From: Methanosarcina sp. | GTDB lineage: Archaea; Halobacteriota; Methanosarcinia; Methanosarcinales; Methanosarcinaceae | DNA: 5,556 bases | Direction: 5' to 3' | NCBI GenBank assembly: GCA_003157235.1 | Contig: PMJC01000444.1 | Coordinates: 5,142-10,697 of the forward strand | Shown here: piece after piece, positions 1-5,556 of the stretch | Position numbering within the stretch: the stretch's first letter is position 1 | How the letters are laid out: the number at the start of each line of letters is the position of its first letter | Translations under genes and position numbers: made by a program | The notes under the pieces: model-generated | Database searches by the model: none | What the model was told of the DNA's origin: nothing | What the model saw: the letters and a program-made list of their open reading frames with translations, nothing else

Positions 1-179
1 TGAACATTCATGATAGTGACATTTGCATTTTCGATAACGATATTTAAGTCTGCAGTCTTTATTATTACTTCCTGAACATCCTTAAGCTCTTTGACATTAA
101 TCCCCATCTGCTTCATCATTTGCTTCATTTTAGCCGGGTTCACACCCCGACCTCCCACTCCTCCAATTCCTGGAAACAT
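1..179 (-). CDS. nac: Archaeal nascent polypeptide-associated complex protein (NAC), N-terminal part
   Basis: The visible 59 codons begin MFPGIGGVGGRGVNPAKMKQ and continue with a Met/Lys-rich helix (residues 16-26). A beta-rich stretch starting at about residue 34 (DVQEVIIKTADLNIVIENA) is the beginning of the NAC domain. This N-terminus is highly characteristic of archaeal NAC, a cytosolic protein that forms homodimers, binds near the ribosomal exit tunnel and contacts nascent chains. The family is usually about 110-120 residues with a C-terminal UBA domain, so roughly half the gene, including the UBA domain, lies beyond the left edge. The ATG at 177-179 is preceded on the minus strand by AAAGGAGA (189-196), a good Shine-Dalgarno site about 9 nt away, which supports this start. 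The gene lies 81 bp downstream of the IscA-like gene on the same strand. No clear promoter or terminator is seen between them, so co-transcription is plausible but not shown. Confidence 0.93.
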   Translation of the reverse strand, partial: MFPGIGGVGGRGVNPAKMKQMMKQMGINVKELKDVQEVIIKTADLNIVIENANVTIMNV

Positions 180-260
180 AGATTTGCTTCTCCTTTGTTG
201 ATGGTTTTTGTTTGCTCTTTTAGGTTCTAATTCGCATACTCATCAAGATTTTATTTACCT

Positions 261-581
261 TTAATGACATCCTCCTCCACATGTACCGCATCCACCGGCT
301 GTGGGGTTACTAATAAGGAATCCTTCCCCATTTTCATCTTCAATAAAGTCAATGCTGCCCTGAGAAAAGTTTCTTTCAATATCTTTTGCCATCACGAGTT
401 TGATCCCATTGTTTTCCATCGTTATATCTTCTTCCTTTACTTCACCATCAAAGGAAAGTCCATATTGAATTCCACTGCATGAAACCCCGGCAACAAATAT
501 TCGGAGAGCAATTTCGGGATTTCCTTCCTGTTCAATGAGTGTTTTAAGTTCTGAAGCAGCTTTATCTGTTACTTCTATCAT
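261..581 (-). CDS. HesB/IscA-family iron-sulfur cluster assembly protein with variant Cys-rich tail
   Basis: This 106-residue protein has the length and layout of the A-type Fe-S carrier family (IscA/ErpA/HesB), cytosolic proteins that bind iron or Fe-S clusters and pass them to apo-proteins. The first conserved cysteine is C35 in the context AGVSCSGIQYG, matching the family pattern G-x-x-C-x-G. The middle has the usual strand-rich core, and SIDFIEDENGEGFLISNP (about 76-93) resembles the segment before the second cysteine motif. The normal C-terminal C-G-C is replaced here by CGTCGGGCH, giving C98, C101 and C105 plus a terminal His106. The ATG at 579-581 has GAGGT (588-592) 6 nt upstream, so the start is well supported. 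The next gene downstream encodes NAC. The family assignment is firm. Whether it works as a scaffold, carrier or iron donor cannot be told from sequence, and I give no symbol because IscA, ErpA and HesB types are not separable here. Confidence 0.9.
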   Translation of the reverse strand: MIEVTDKAASELKTLIEQEGNPEIALRIFVAGVSCSGIQYGLSFDGEVKEEDITMENNGIKLVMAKDIERNFSQGSIDFIEDENGEGFLISNPTAGGCGTCGGGCH

Positions 582-678
582 TTATATACCTCTTTTTATT
601 TTGAACGTTTTCTAAATGGATGTCTTCTTTAATTTTGATACTATTCATCCGTTACAGCTTACAGATAATTTCCAAATG

Positions 679-688
679 GTATATATTC
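679..688 (-). promoter_or_regulatory. Candidate TATA box for the IscA-like gene
   Basis: On the minus strand this reads AGAATATATACC including flanks, a TATA-like element about 100 bp upstream of the IscA-like ATG. With usual archaeal spacing it would start a transcript near 655 with a leader of roughly 70 nt carrying the GAGGT ribosome site. A second TATA-rich run at 827-838 (minus-strand CAATATATATAC) is an alternative that would put the 734-771 hairpin inside a leader of about 220 nt. The spacer is AT-rich, so both calls rest on pattern only. Confidence 0.3.
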
Positions 689-733
689 TTGCATCTGAGA
701 CATATAACGTTTATTTAGAATTGAGGCTTTTAT

Positions 734-771
734 TCTCCCGAAAGATATTTTTAGAGGGAATATCTGGGAGA
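734..771. other. Imperfect 12-bp inverted repeat (hairpin) in the spacer upstream of the IscA-like gene
   Basis: The left arm is TCTCCC (734-739) plus AGATAT (743-748), separated by a 3-nt bulge GAA. The right arm is ATATCT (760-765) plus GGGAGA (766-771). All twelve positions pair, T749/A759 adds one more, and the loop is about 9-11 nt. The element lies 107 bp past the stop of the upstream gene and 153 bp before the IscA-like start. No T-run follows it on either strand, so it is not a standard intrinsic terminator. It could be an mRNA leader structure, a 3'-end or processing element of the upstream transcript, or a protein-binding site. The structure is seen directly and its role is unknown. 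Confidence 0.55.
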
Positions 772-877
772 GCAGGACACTATTCCTTCTGAATAAGTGT
801 TATTATTTTACGAATATACAAATATAGTATATATATTGATTACATACTTTTCCGGATAGTTTTCCATAACTTTTAAT

Positions 878-2029
878 TCACAGAAATTCAGCATCCTCAT
901 CCATAGGCTGTTCCAGAACCTTTGCATTATAAGCATTTATTTCCAGAGAGTTACGCTTTCCCCTCACTTCCCAGATAGGAATATACACAAGCTCCATGTC
1001 GAGCTCTATATCTTCAGCTCTTGGGCCGATGCTCCTATGTTCATATATAATTGCCTGCCCGTCCATATTGTTAAAGCGCATTTCACGTGTATTTTCCTCA
1101 ATAATTAAATCTAGAATGATTTTCTCAGCTTGTTTCCTGTTAACATTTGGCCTTCTGATCTCATGCTGTACTGCCGGGATTCTTGTCGGTATTCTAAGAC
1201 CTTCAATTTCCATATCCTCATTTGATTTATTTAACGCGTTAAGAAAACCTTTCCCTTTGCCGGCAATGCTTAAAACTTTTGATCGAAATCGCTTTTCTAC
1301 CTCAACATTATATATGTATTTCCAAAAAGATACAAATTTCAAAATTGCATCCTCAGGATTGCTGAGATAGGACTTTGCAATGTCTATCGCCTGATTTTTA
1401 GAAATATTTGGTTCCACTGAGAGTATATTAAGCATTCCGTATGAATCAACTTTAGAAATCTCAACATGTGCCAGTTTGTTTGGATGATTCATTTTCTCAT
1501 AAGGTCTTAGCAGAGATTTGGCTTCAAAAAAGGTATTATCTGCCCCCAATGACTGGCTCTGGAGTGGTAAGAACTCTTTGCTAGAGTCAGATTCCTGCCT
1601 GAATTCATCTTCTTTCCAACCTTCTGAATGCAATTCAAAAGTTATTCCGGTGGATGAATCCAGTGTCTTATTTGTTGATGAAGCTTCTGGTCCAAAATGC
1701 GAATTTTTTATTTTCCTTTCTATATTTACGAGAACCATCCTTCCTATCTGAAGGGCCAGATCGTCTCTGTCCCACAAATGGATCCCAAATTCAGCTGCAT
1801 AGTTACTTAATTCTCCAGAAGTTTTCTGAGTCATCACATATATTCCTTTACAGCCTCTTAATTTTTCGTAAAAGGCTTTTATTTCTTCATAATCTGGCCT
1901 TGAGGCACACCTGACATAAGCATGATGCCGGTTTTTCTCCACAATGATATCACACTGACTGGATATTGTAACATTGTATCCAGATGATTTGAAGATATCC
2001 ACAAGAATTTTTAAAAGGTCTTGCTCCAT
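878..2029 (-). CDS. Unknown protein: degenerate restriction-endonuclease-like N-terminus plus two PepSY-like repeats
   Basis: From the ATG the protein has 383 residues. Residues 1-100 resemble the Mrr-type restriction-endonuclease-like fold: a helix, D27 in the strand CDIIVEK, the strand AYVRCA, then GIYVMTQK and GIHLWDRDDLALQIG, the usual closing strand-helix. Active members have V-Q/E-x-K where this has V-R-C-A (39-42), so the catalytic lysine appears lost. Residues about 105-190 are polar, Ser/Glu-rich and probably a linker. The C-terminus seems to hold two related units (about 209-268 and 296-373), each with S/N-x-K/R-x-Q-A near the start of a helix and later a Y-x-x-x-W/V-E-V strand, like PepSY-type folds. 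No signal peptide or membrane segment is seen. An in-frame GTG at 2036-2038 would add three residues, but it lacks a Shine-Dalgarno site, whereas GTGAG (2034-2038 region) suits the ATG. I do not recognise a named family. A non-catalytic DNA-binding or sensing role is only a guess. Confidence 0.8.
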   Translation of the reverse strand: MEQDLLKILVDIFKSSGYNVTISSQCDIIVEKNRHHAYVRCASRPDYEEIKAFYEKLRGCKGIYVMTQKTSGELSNYAAEFGIHLWDRDDLALQIGRMVLVNIERKIKNSHFGPEASSTNKTLDSSTGITFELHSEGWKEDEFRQESDSSKEFLPLQSQSLGADNTFFEAKSLLRPYEKMNHPNKLAHVEISKVDSYGMLNILSVEPNISKNQAIDIAKSYLSNPEDAILKFVSFWKYIYNVEVEKRFRSKVLSIAGKGKGFLNALNKSNEDMEIEGLRIPTRIPAVQHEIRRPNVNRKQAEKIILDLIIEENTREMRFNNMDGQAIIYEHRSIGPRAEDIELDMELVYIPIWEVRGKRNSLEINAYNAKVLEQPMDEDAEFL

Positions 2030-2082
2030 TATTCTCACTCTTCTATATTCTGCACAGCTAAAATAGTTTATGTTTTACATTT

Positions 2083-2096
2083 AATAAATATAAAAG
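2083..2096 (-). promoter_or_regulatory. Candidate TATA box for the unknown leftward gene
   Basis: The minus strand reads CTTTTATATTTATT, containing TTTATATT (2087-2094), close to the archaeal TATA consensus. A start about 25 bp downstream would fall near 2062 and give a leader of some 33 nt before the ATG at 2029. Its position and fit make it the best promoter candidate on the left side of the divergent spacer. Confidence 0.5.
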
Positions 2097-2260
2097 ACTT
2101 TGACAAACCCCTGAATTTCGTCATATGCCCATAAATTGTATATGAATGACTCGCGAAAACCAGAAATTTATCAAAATCCTCTATAATAATTTTATAGTCT
2201 ATTATATACGTCAAATTTATCTCTTTTAATACTTTTTTATTATTTTCCCAAGCATACAAC

Positions 2261-2268
2261 TATTTAAG
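2261..2268 (+). promoter_or_regulatory. Candidate TATA box for the glycogen debranching enzyme gene
   Basis: TATTTAAG sits about 30 bp before the ATG at 2294. With normal archaeal TATA-to-start spacing, transcription would begin around 2288-2293, giving a leaderless or near-leaderless mRNA. This fits the lack of any Shine-Dalgarno sequence before the ATG. Alternatives further upstream are ATTATATACG (2201-2210) and the T-rich run near 2231-2245, which would give leaders of about 60 and 30 nt, also without a ribosome site. Confidence 0.4.
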
Positions 2269-2293
2269 AAATCAAATCATAATAAATTACATT

Positions 2294-4273
2294 ATGAGTG
2301 GGATCAAGCTTGGAGCAGACTCGTTTTCAACATATGAAGAAGGAATAAAGAGAGAATGGATTATAGGAAACGGGCTTGGAGGATATGCTTCCTCTACAGT
2401 TATTGGGGTAGGAACAAGGACTTACCACGGACTACTTGTAGCGGCTCCAGAAAATTTACCAGGAAGGTTTATGCTCCTCTCATCCCTTGATGAAGAAGTC
2501 TCTTCCAATAAAGAAATTTATCGGCTTGCAACTCATAAGTATCAGGATACCATTTTCCCAATGGGCTTCAATTATCTTTCCAAATTCATTCTTGCCCCAT
2601 TTCCACTATGGGTTTATCAATCAGACATTTTTACCGTAAAAAAAAAAGTATTCATGATTCATAATAGTAATACAACCTGTATTCTCTATGATATAAATTC
2701 CAGAACAGAGGGAGCTTTGCTAAGAATTTTTCCTCTGGTAAACTCCAGAAATTTCCACTACACTACTCACTCAGAAGACATCTCATTTTCCCAGAAGGCT
2801 GATTCTACAAGAGTGAAACTAGAAAGCTCTAATGGTTTAACTTTGTCGCTATCATCCAATCTTCAGTATCATCCTGATCCTAAATGGTACTACAATTTTG
2901 TTTATGACACTGAAAAACAAAGGAAATGCAACTTCCTGGAAGATAATTTCAATCCTGGCTATTTTGAAAGCAAAATCAAAATAGGGACGTCACGATTTTT
3001 TATTGCTGCTTCAACCGAAGATATTTCCTTTTTTACTCTCGAAAAAGTTGATGAACTTTATAGTAAAGAAACACATCGACATAAGCTTCTCACTTTTAAT
3101 TCAAAACTTAATGAAACCTTTGCCCTCAAGCTTCTGAGAGCAACAGACGCTTTTATAATAAAAAAGACTTCCTCAGGTGAGAGTACAGTGATTGCGGGAT
3201 ATCACTGGTACTCTGATTGGGGGCGAGATACCATGATTTCTCTGCCTGGCCTACTTTTAATTCCTCACCGCTTTGATGAAGCTAAGTACATTCTCCAAAA
3301 CTTTTCCAGACATTGTAGAAAAGGCTTGATCCAGAACGCTTTTTTGACTCTTGGAGGAGAACCAATCTACAATACAGTAGATGCTTCTCTCTGGTTTATT
3401 CATGCCGTTGAACGCTATTTCGCATATACAAAGGATTTTCTGCTTCTAGAGGATCTCTGGAATACTATAGATAATATCATAGATAATTACCTTAACGGCA
3501 CAGACTTTGGAATTGGCATGGATTCTGATTACCTTATCCGTCAAGGACCTCAACTAACCTGGATGGATGCCAAAATAGGAGAACTGGCAGTAACCCCAAG
3601 AGCAGGTAAAACCTGTGAAATCAATGCCCTCTGGTATAATGCCTTGAAAACTACCTCCAATCTGGGAACTCTTCTCGGCAAAGATATTTCTTCATATGAG
3701 GCTCTTGCAGCTGGGGTAGCTTCGAATTTTGAGGATTTATTCTGGAACTTAGAAACTAACTGCCTCTTTGATCTAGTATATAAGGAAGAAGGAGGAAAAC
3801 AGGTTAAAGATCCTGCTATCCGGCCTAATCAGATCTTTGCTGTAGCGCTTCCTTACACTATGCTTTCTCCTGAGAAAGAAAAAGCTATTGTGGACAGAGT
3901 CGAAAAAGATCTTTTGACACCTTTTGGGCTCAGAACTCTTTCGAGTGATCACCCATCTTATGTAGGACACTATAACGGAGATACCATAACTAGAGATACA
4001 GCCTACCACAACGGGACCGTCTGGCCTTGGCTCCTAGGCGCCTATGTGAAAGCCTATAGGAAAGTACACAATTACTCACAAAATAGTTTTGAAGAGATGC
4101 GAACTCTTCTACAGGGATTTGAGATACACCTTGAAATCGCCGGCATCGGCACCATTTCCGAGGTTTTAGACGGGGACTATCCTTACTCTCCAGGTGGCTG
4201 CATTTCCCAAGCCTGGAGCATTGCAGAGATTTTAAGGGCATATGTAGAAGATGTACTTGGGATCAAACCTTGA
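2294..4273 (+). CDS. Glycogen debranching enzyme, archaeal type (amylo-alpha-1,6-glucosidase)
   Basis: This 659-residue cytosolic enzyme should hydrolyse the alpha-1,6 branch glucosyl residues left after glycogen is trimmed. Residues about 15-250 form the archaeal/bacterial GDE N-terminal domain, opening with EWIIGNGLGGYASSTVIG (21-38) and TYHGLL (43-48), where the family signature lies. Residues about 270-650 form the (alpha/alpha)6 catalytic domain. Its motifs are HWYSDWGRDTMISLPGL (304-320), LTWMDAK (421-427), GKTCEINALW (438-447), RPNQ (510-513), YHNGTVWPW (571-579) and SEVLDG (622-627). By analogy with eukaryotic debranching enzymes, D312 is the likely acid and E623 the likely base. The length matches the stand-alone type without the transferase domain of eukaryotic GDE. 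The ATG fits the family N-terminus, although no Shine-Dalgarno site precedes it. A run of ten A (2638-2647) encodes V-K-K-K at 115-118 without breaking the frame. No other glycogen gene is in view. Confidence 0.95.
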   Translation: MSGIKLGADSFSTYEEGIKREWIIGNGLGGYASSTVIGVGTRTYHGLLVAAPENLPGRFMLLSSLDEEVSSNKEIYRLATHKYQDTIFPMGFNYLSKFILAPFPLWVYQSDIFTVKKKVFMIHNSNTTCILYDINSRTEGALLRIFPLVNSRNFHYTTHSEDISFSQKADSTRVKLESSNGLTLSLSSNLQYHPDPKWYYNFVYDTEKQRKCNFLEDNFNPGYFESKIKIGTSRFFIAASTEDISFFTLEKVDELYSKETHRHKLLTFNSKLNETFALKLLRATDAFIIKKTSSGESTVIAGYHWYSDWGRDTMISLPGLLLIPHRFDEAKYILQNFSRHCRKGLIQNAFLTLGGEPIYNTVDASLWFIHAVERYFAYTKDFLLLEDLWNTIDNIIDNYLNGTDFGIGMDSDYLIRQGPQLTWMDAKIGELAVTPRAGKTCEINALWYNALKTTSNLGTLLGKDISSYEALAAGVASNFEDLFWNLETNCLFDLVYKEEGGKQVKDPAIRPNQIFAVALPYTMLSPEKEKAIVDRVEKDLLTPFGLRTLSSDHPSYVGHYNGDTITRDTAYHNGTVWPWLLGAYVKAYRKVHNYSQNSFEEMRTLLQGFEIHLEIAGIGTISEVLDGDYPYSPGGCISQAWSIAEILRAYVEDVLGIKP

Positions 4274-4297
4274 AAGCTGAATTAGGATTAATGCTCC

Positions 4298-4306
4298 TTA
4301 TTTTTA
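4298..4306 (+). terminator. Candidate T-rich transcription end after the debranching enzyme gene
   Basis: A T-rich tract (TTATTTTT) lies about 25 bp after the stop codon and forms part of the palindrome ATTTTTAAAAAT (4300-4311). Archaeal termination often uses U-rich tracts with little hairpin structure, so this is the most likely end signal, but the AT-rich context makes it weak evidence. Confidence 0.28.
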
Positions 4307-4448
4307 AAAATTAAATACTGAGTTTTATGGAAAAAGCAAATACTAATGACTTACTTAAAGTCTCTATAATCCCATAAAAAGACAAATTGACTATACTCTC
4401 CCATATGCTGCCAGAGGACAAAAAAATTAAGCAGAGCTTTCAAAGCAA

Positions 4449-4458
4449 CAAATATTTG
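4449..4458. repeat. 10-bp palindrome CAAATATTTG, copy 1
   Basis: This is a perfect self-complementary 10-mer in the gene-free spacer. It is identical to the copy at 4670-4679, 221 bp away. It could be an operator site or chance in AT-rich DNA. Confidence 0.4.
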
Positions 4459-4560
4459 ATTTTCATCCTATTTTTCAAACCCGCTTACATATATTATTGA
4501 AAAAAGAGTGATTGTTGAGGGGGGAGAATTCGAAAGAACTAATGAGTAAGCTGAAGGTGA

Positions 4561-4582
4561 GTTACAGTAAGTTACAGTAAGT
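4561..4582. repeat. Tandem duplication of a 10-bp unit
   Basis: GTTACAGTAA occurs twice back to back (4561-4570 and 4571-4580), followed by a partial GT. It lies in non-coding DNA about 350 bp before manC. It may be simple slippage or a pair of protein-binding half-sites spaced one helical turn apart. Confidence 0.8.
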
Positions 4583-4669
4583 GAGTTGTGAAAATAAGCT
4601 ATAGGAAATAAGACCTAGTAATCAAGGTCATGTATGCACTTTGTTGACCAAAATTAAAAAAGTACTTCT

Positions 4670-4679
4670 CAAATATTTG
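4670..4679. repeat. 10-bp palindrome CAAATATTTG, copy 2
   Basis: This is the second exact copy of the palindrome at 4449-4458, about 130 bp upstream of the best manC TATA box. The outer base pairs do not extend the symmetry. Confidence 0.4.
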
Positions 4680-4808
4680 GAAAAAATAGACCGACATTCT
4701 TGTGCTCATAGTCTTCAATAACTAATCCACAAAACCATAATTCAGGAAATTATAGACTCTTAATTTTTTATTCCAGAGTTCCAAGGCAAAAACTATTTAA
4801 CAGGTTTA

Positions 4809-4816
4809 TTTATATA
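4809..4816 (+). promoter_or_regulatory. Candidate TATA box for manC
   Basis: TTTATATA is an exact match to the archaeal TATA consensus. It would start transcription near 4839-4842 and give a leader of about 88 nt. Confidence 0.45.
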
Positions 4817-4870
4817 TTGCTCTAATCTCGTATTTTTCAGCATATTGTAATCTTGCTGCTTTAAAACGAA

Positions 4871-4878
4871 TATAAATA
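4871..4878 (+). promoter_or_regulatory. Alternative, nearer TATA box for manC
   Basis: TATAAATA in the context ACGAATATAAATACC would start transcription near 4900, giving a leader of about 28 nt with the GAGGAG ribosome site. It is a weaker consensus match than the box at 4809-4816 but has a more typical leader length. Both could be used. Confidence 0.35.
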
Positions 4879-4928
4879 CCCTATAAAGTATTCTAAATTC
4901 ATCTGTCTTAACCAATATTATAGAGGAG

Positions 4929-5556
4929 ATGGTAGGCATAAAATCAATAATTCTTGCAGGTGGCTCAGGAATGCGACTTTGGCCTCTCAGCAGGGAAAGG
5001 CATCCCAAACAATTTTTAAAATTGGGTAAATTTTCTCTTTTCCAGGAGACTGTGCTTCGCTGTCTTGAAATTTCCGATATCTCGGAAATTTTTGTTGTGA
5101 CCAATGAAGACCAAAAATTTTTAGTTATTGACCAAATTAAAGAAATCGGATATTCGATTCCTTATGAAAATATCTTAATAGAACCTGAAAGCAAGAATAC
5201 ACTTCCTGCAATTTTCTTCGGAATGAGAGAAATTGAGAAAAAATTTGAAAATTCCATAGTAGGAGTCTTTTCTTCAGATCATATCCTTGACAGATCTGCG
5301 ATGAAAGTAATTTCTTTAGCTGAAAATCTGACTTCTGATTTTCTTGTTACCTTCGGAATTGTTCCCGTTTTCCCTCATACGGGATATGGCTATATTAAAA
5401 CATCAGAGTTTTGTGAACCGGGATATAAGGTTTCAGAATTCAGAGAAAAGCCAGATTTAGAAACTGCCAAGAAATATATTAAAGAAGGTTGTCTCTGGAA
5501 TAGTGGAATGTTCCTTTTCAAGACTGAGCTTTTCTTTGAAGAAGTTAAAAAACATG
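4929..5556 (+). CDS. manC: Mannose-1-phosphate guanylyltransferase (ManC type), N-terminal part
   Basis: The 209 visible codons encode a nucleotidyltransferase that makes GDP-mannose from mannose-1-phosphate and GTP in the cytosol, feeding glycan, S-layer or exopolysaccharide synthesis. The motifs appear in family order: LAGGSGMRLWPLSR (9-22) with PKQF (26-29) for nucleotide binding, EPESKNTLPAI (85-95), FSSDH (114-118), GIVPVFPHTGYGYI (143-156), and FREKPDLETAKKYI (171-184) with LWNSGMF (189-195). The usual Thr of GGSGTRLWP is Met15 here. Full-length members are about 350-480 residues, and the longer ones carry a C-terminal cupin phosphomannose isomerase domain. The right edge cuts the gene before that could be seen, so a bifunctional form is possible. 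The ATG is the only start that keeps the GGSG motif; the next Met is M15, inside it. GAGGAG (4923-4928) directly abuts the ATG, an unusually short ribosome-site spacing. The 655-bp spacer argues against an operon with the debranching enzyme. Confidence 0.93.
   Translation, partial: MVGIKSIILAGGSGMRLWPLSRERHPKQFLKLGKFSLFQETVLRCLEISDISEIFVVTNEDQKFLVIDQIKEIGYSIPYENILIEPESKNTLPAIFFGMREIEKKFENSIVGVFSSDHILDRSAMKVISLAENLTSDFLVTFGIVPVFPHTGYGYIKTSEFCEPGYKVSEFREKPDLETAKKYIKEGCLWNSGMFLFKTELFFEEVKKH

Larger units (their letters stand above)
4274..4928. other. 655-bp gene-free spacer between the debranching enzyme and manC
   Basis: No convincing coding region is seen on either strand. The only longer reading frame overlaps the start of manC in antisense and has no family character. 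The spacer contains a T-rich tract after the upstream gene, a 10-bp tandem duplication (4561-4582), two exact copies of the palindrome CAAATATTTG (4449-4458 and 4670-4679), a G-run (4519-4524) and several TATA-like boxes, including one at 4486-4497 (TTACATATATTA) that drives no recognisable gene. The final ~120 bp are probably the promoter and leader of manC. The middle could carry a small RNA or be a decayed remnant; neither is shown. Confidence 0.6.

Noticed and set aside
2181..2197. Inverted repeat CTATAA/TTATAG in the divergent spacer
   Set aside because: It is a 6-bp, almost entirely A/T stem. Such repeats are common by chance in this composition, and nothing ties it to either promoter.
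2068..2259. 63-codon leftward reading frame in the divergent spacer
   Set aside because: It covers the likely promoter of the adjacent gene, is rich in Ile/Lys/Tyr/Phe as expected from random AT-rich DNA, and has no recognisable domain.
3773..4241. Two leftward frames within the debranching enzyme gene
   Set aside because: They are antisense shadows of a strongly conserved coding region that includes the YHNGTVWPW and SEVLDG motifs.
4542..4580. 12-codon frame (MSKLKVSYSKLQ) after a G-rich run
   Set aside because: The purine-rich run is about 15 nt from the ATG, too far for a ribosome site, and the peptide is built mostly from the tandem repeat.
4612..4629. Small inverted repeat GACCT/AGGTC
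   Set aside because: A 5-bp stem with an 8-nt loop is expected by chance in a spacer of this size.
4793..5104. 103-codon leftward reading frame
   Set aside because: Half of it is antisense to the conserved start of manC and the rest runs through the manC promoter; the protein has no family features.

Overview
The window looks like chromosomal DNA of a methanogenic archaeon, most likely Methanosarcina or a close relative. The reasons are an archaeal-type nascent polypeptide-associated complex (NAC) gene, an archaeal-type glycogen debranching enzyme, AT-rich spacers with TTTATATA-like boxes, and Shine-Dalgarno sites of the GGAG/GAGG type. The genus is inferred from gene content and style, not proven.

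Left part (1-2038, all genes leftward). Reading in the direction of transcription, there is a 383-codon protein of unknown function with a degenerate restriction-endonuclease-like N-terminus and two PepSY-like C-terminal repeats. A 296-bp spacer with a strong imperfect hairpin follows. Next comes a small HesB/IscA-family Fe-S assembly protein with an unusual cysteine-rich tail, and then the start of the archaeal NAC gene, which runs off the left edge. The IscA-like and NAC genes are 81 bp apart with no clear terminator between them and may be co-transcribed.

Right part (2294-5556, rightward). A complete 659-codon glycogen debranching enzyme is divergent from the unknown gene. It has no visible Shine-Dalgarno site and a TATA-like box about 30 bp before its ATG, which suggests a leaderless or near-leaderless mRNA. 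A 655-bp gene-free stretch follows, holding a 10-bp tandem duplication, two copies of one 10-bp palindrome and several TATA-like boxes. The window ends inside a mannose-1-phosphate guanylyltransferase gene (manC type).

The genes do not form one pathway. The left side serves Fe-S assembly and nascent-chain handling. The right side serves storage glycogen breakdown and GDP-mannose supply for glycans, probably as separate transcription units. I see no CRISPR array, transposon, tRNA, rRNA or obvious multi-gene novel system. The most unusual items are the nuclease-like/PepSY-like protein, the altered IscA tail and the hairpin upstream of the IscA-like gene.
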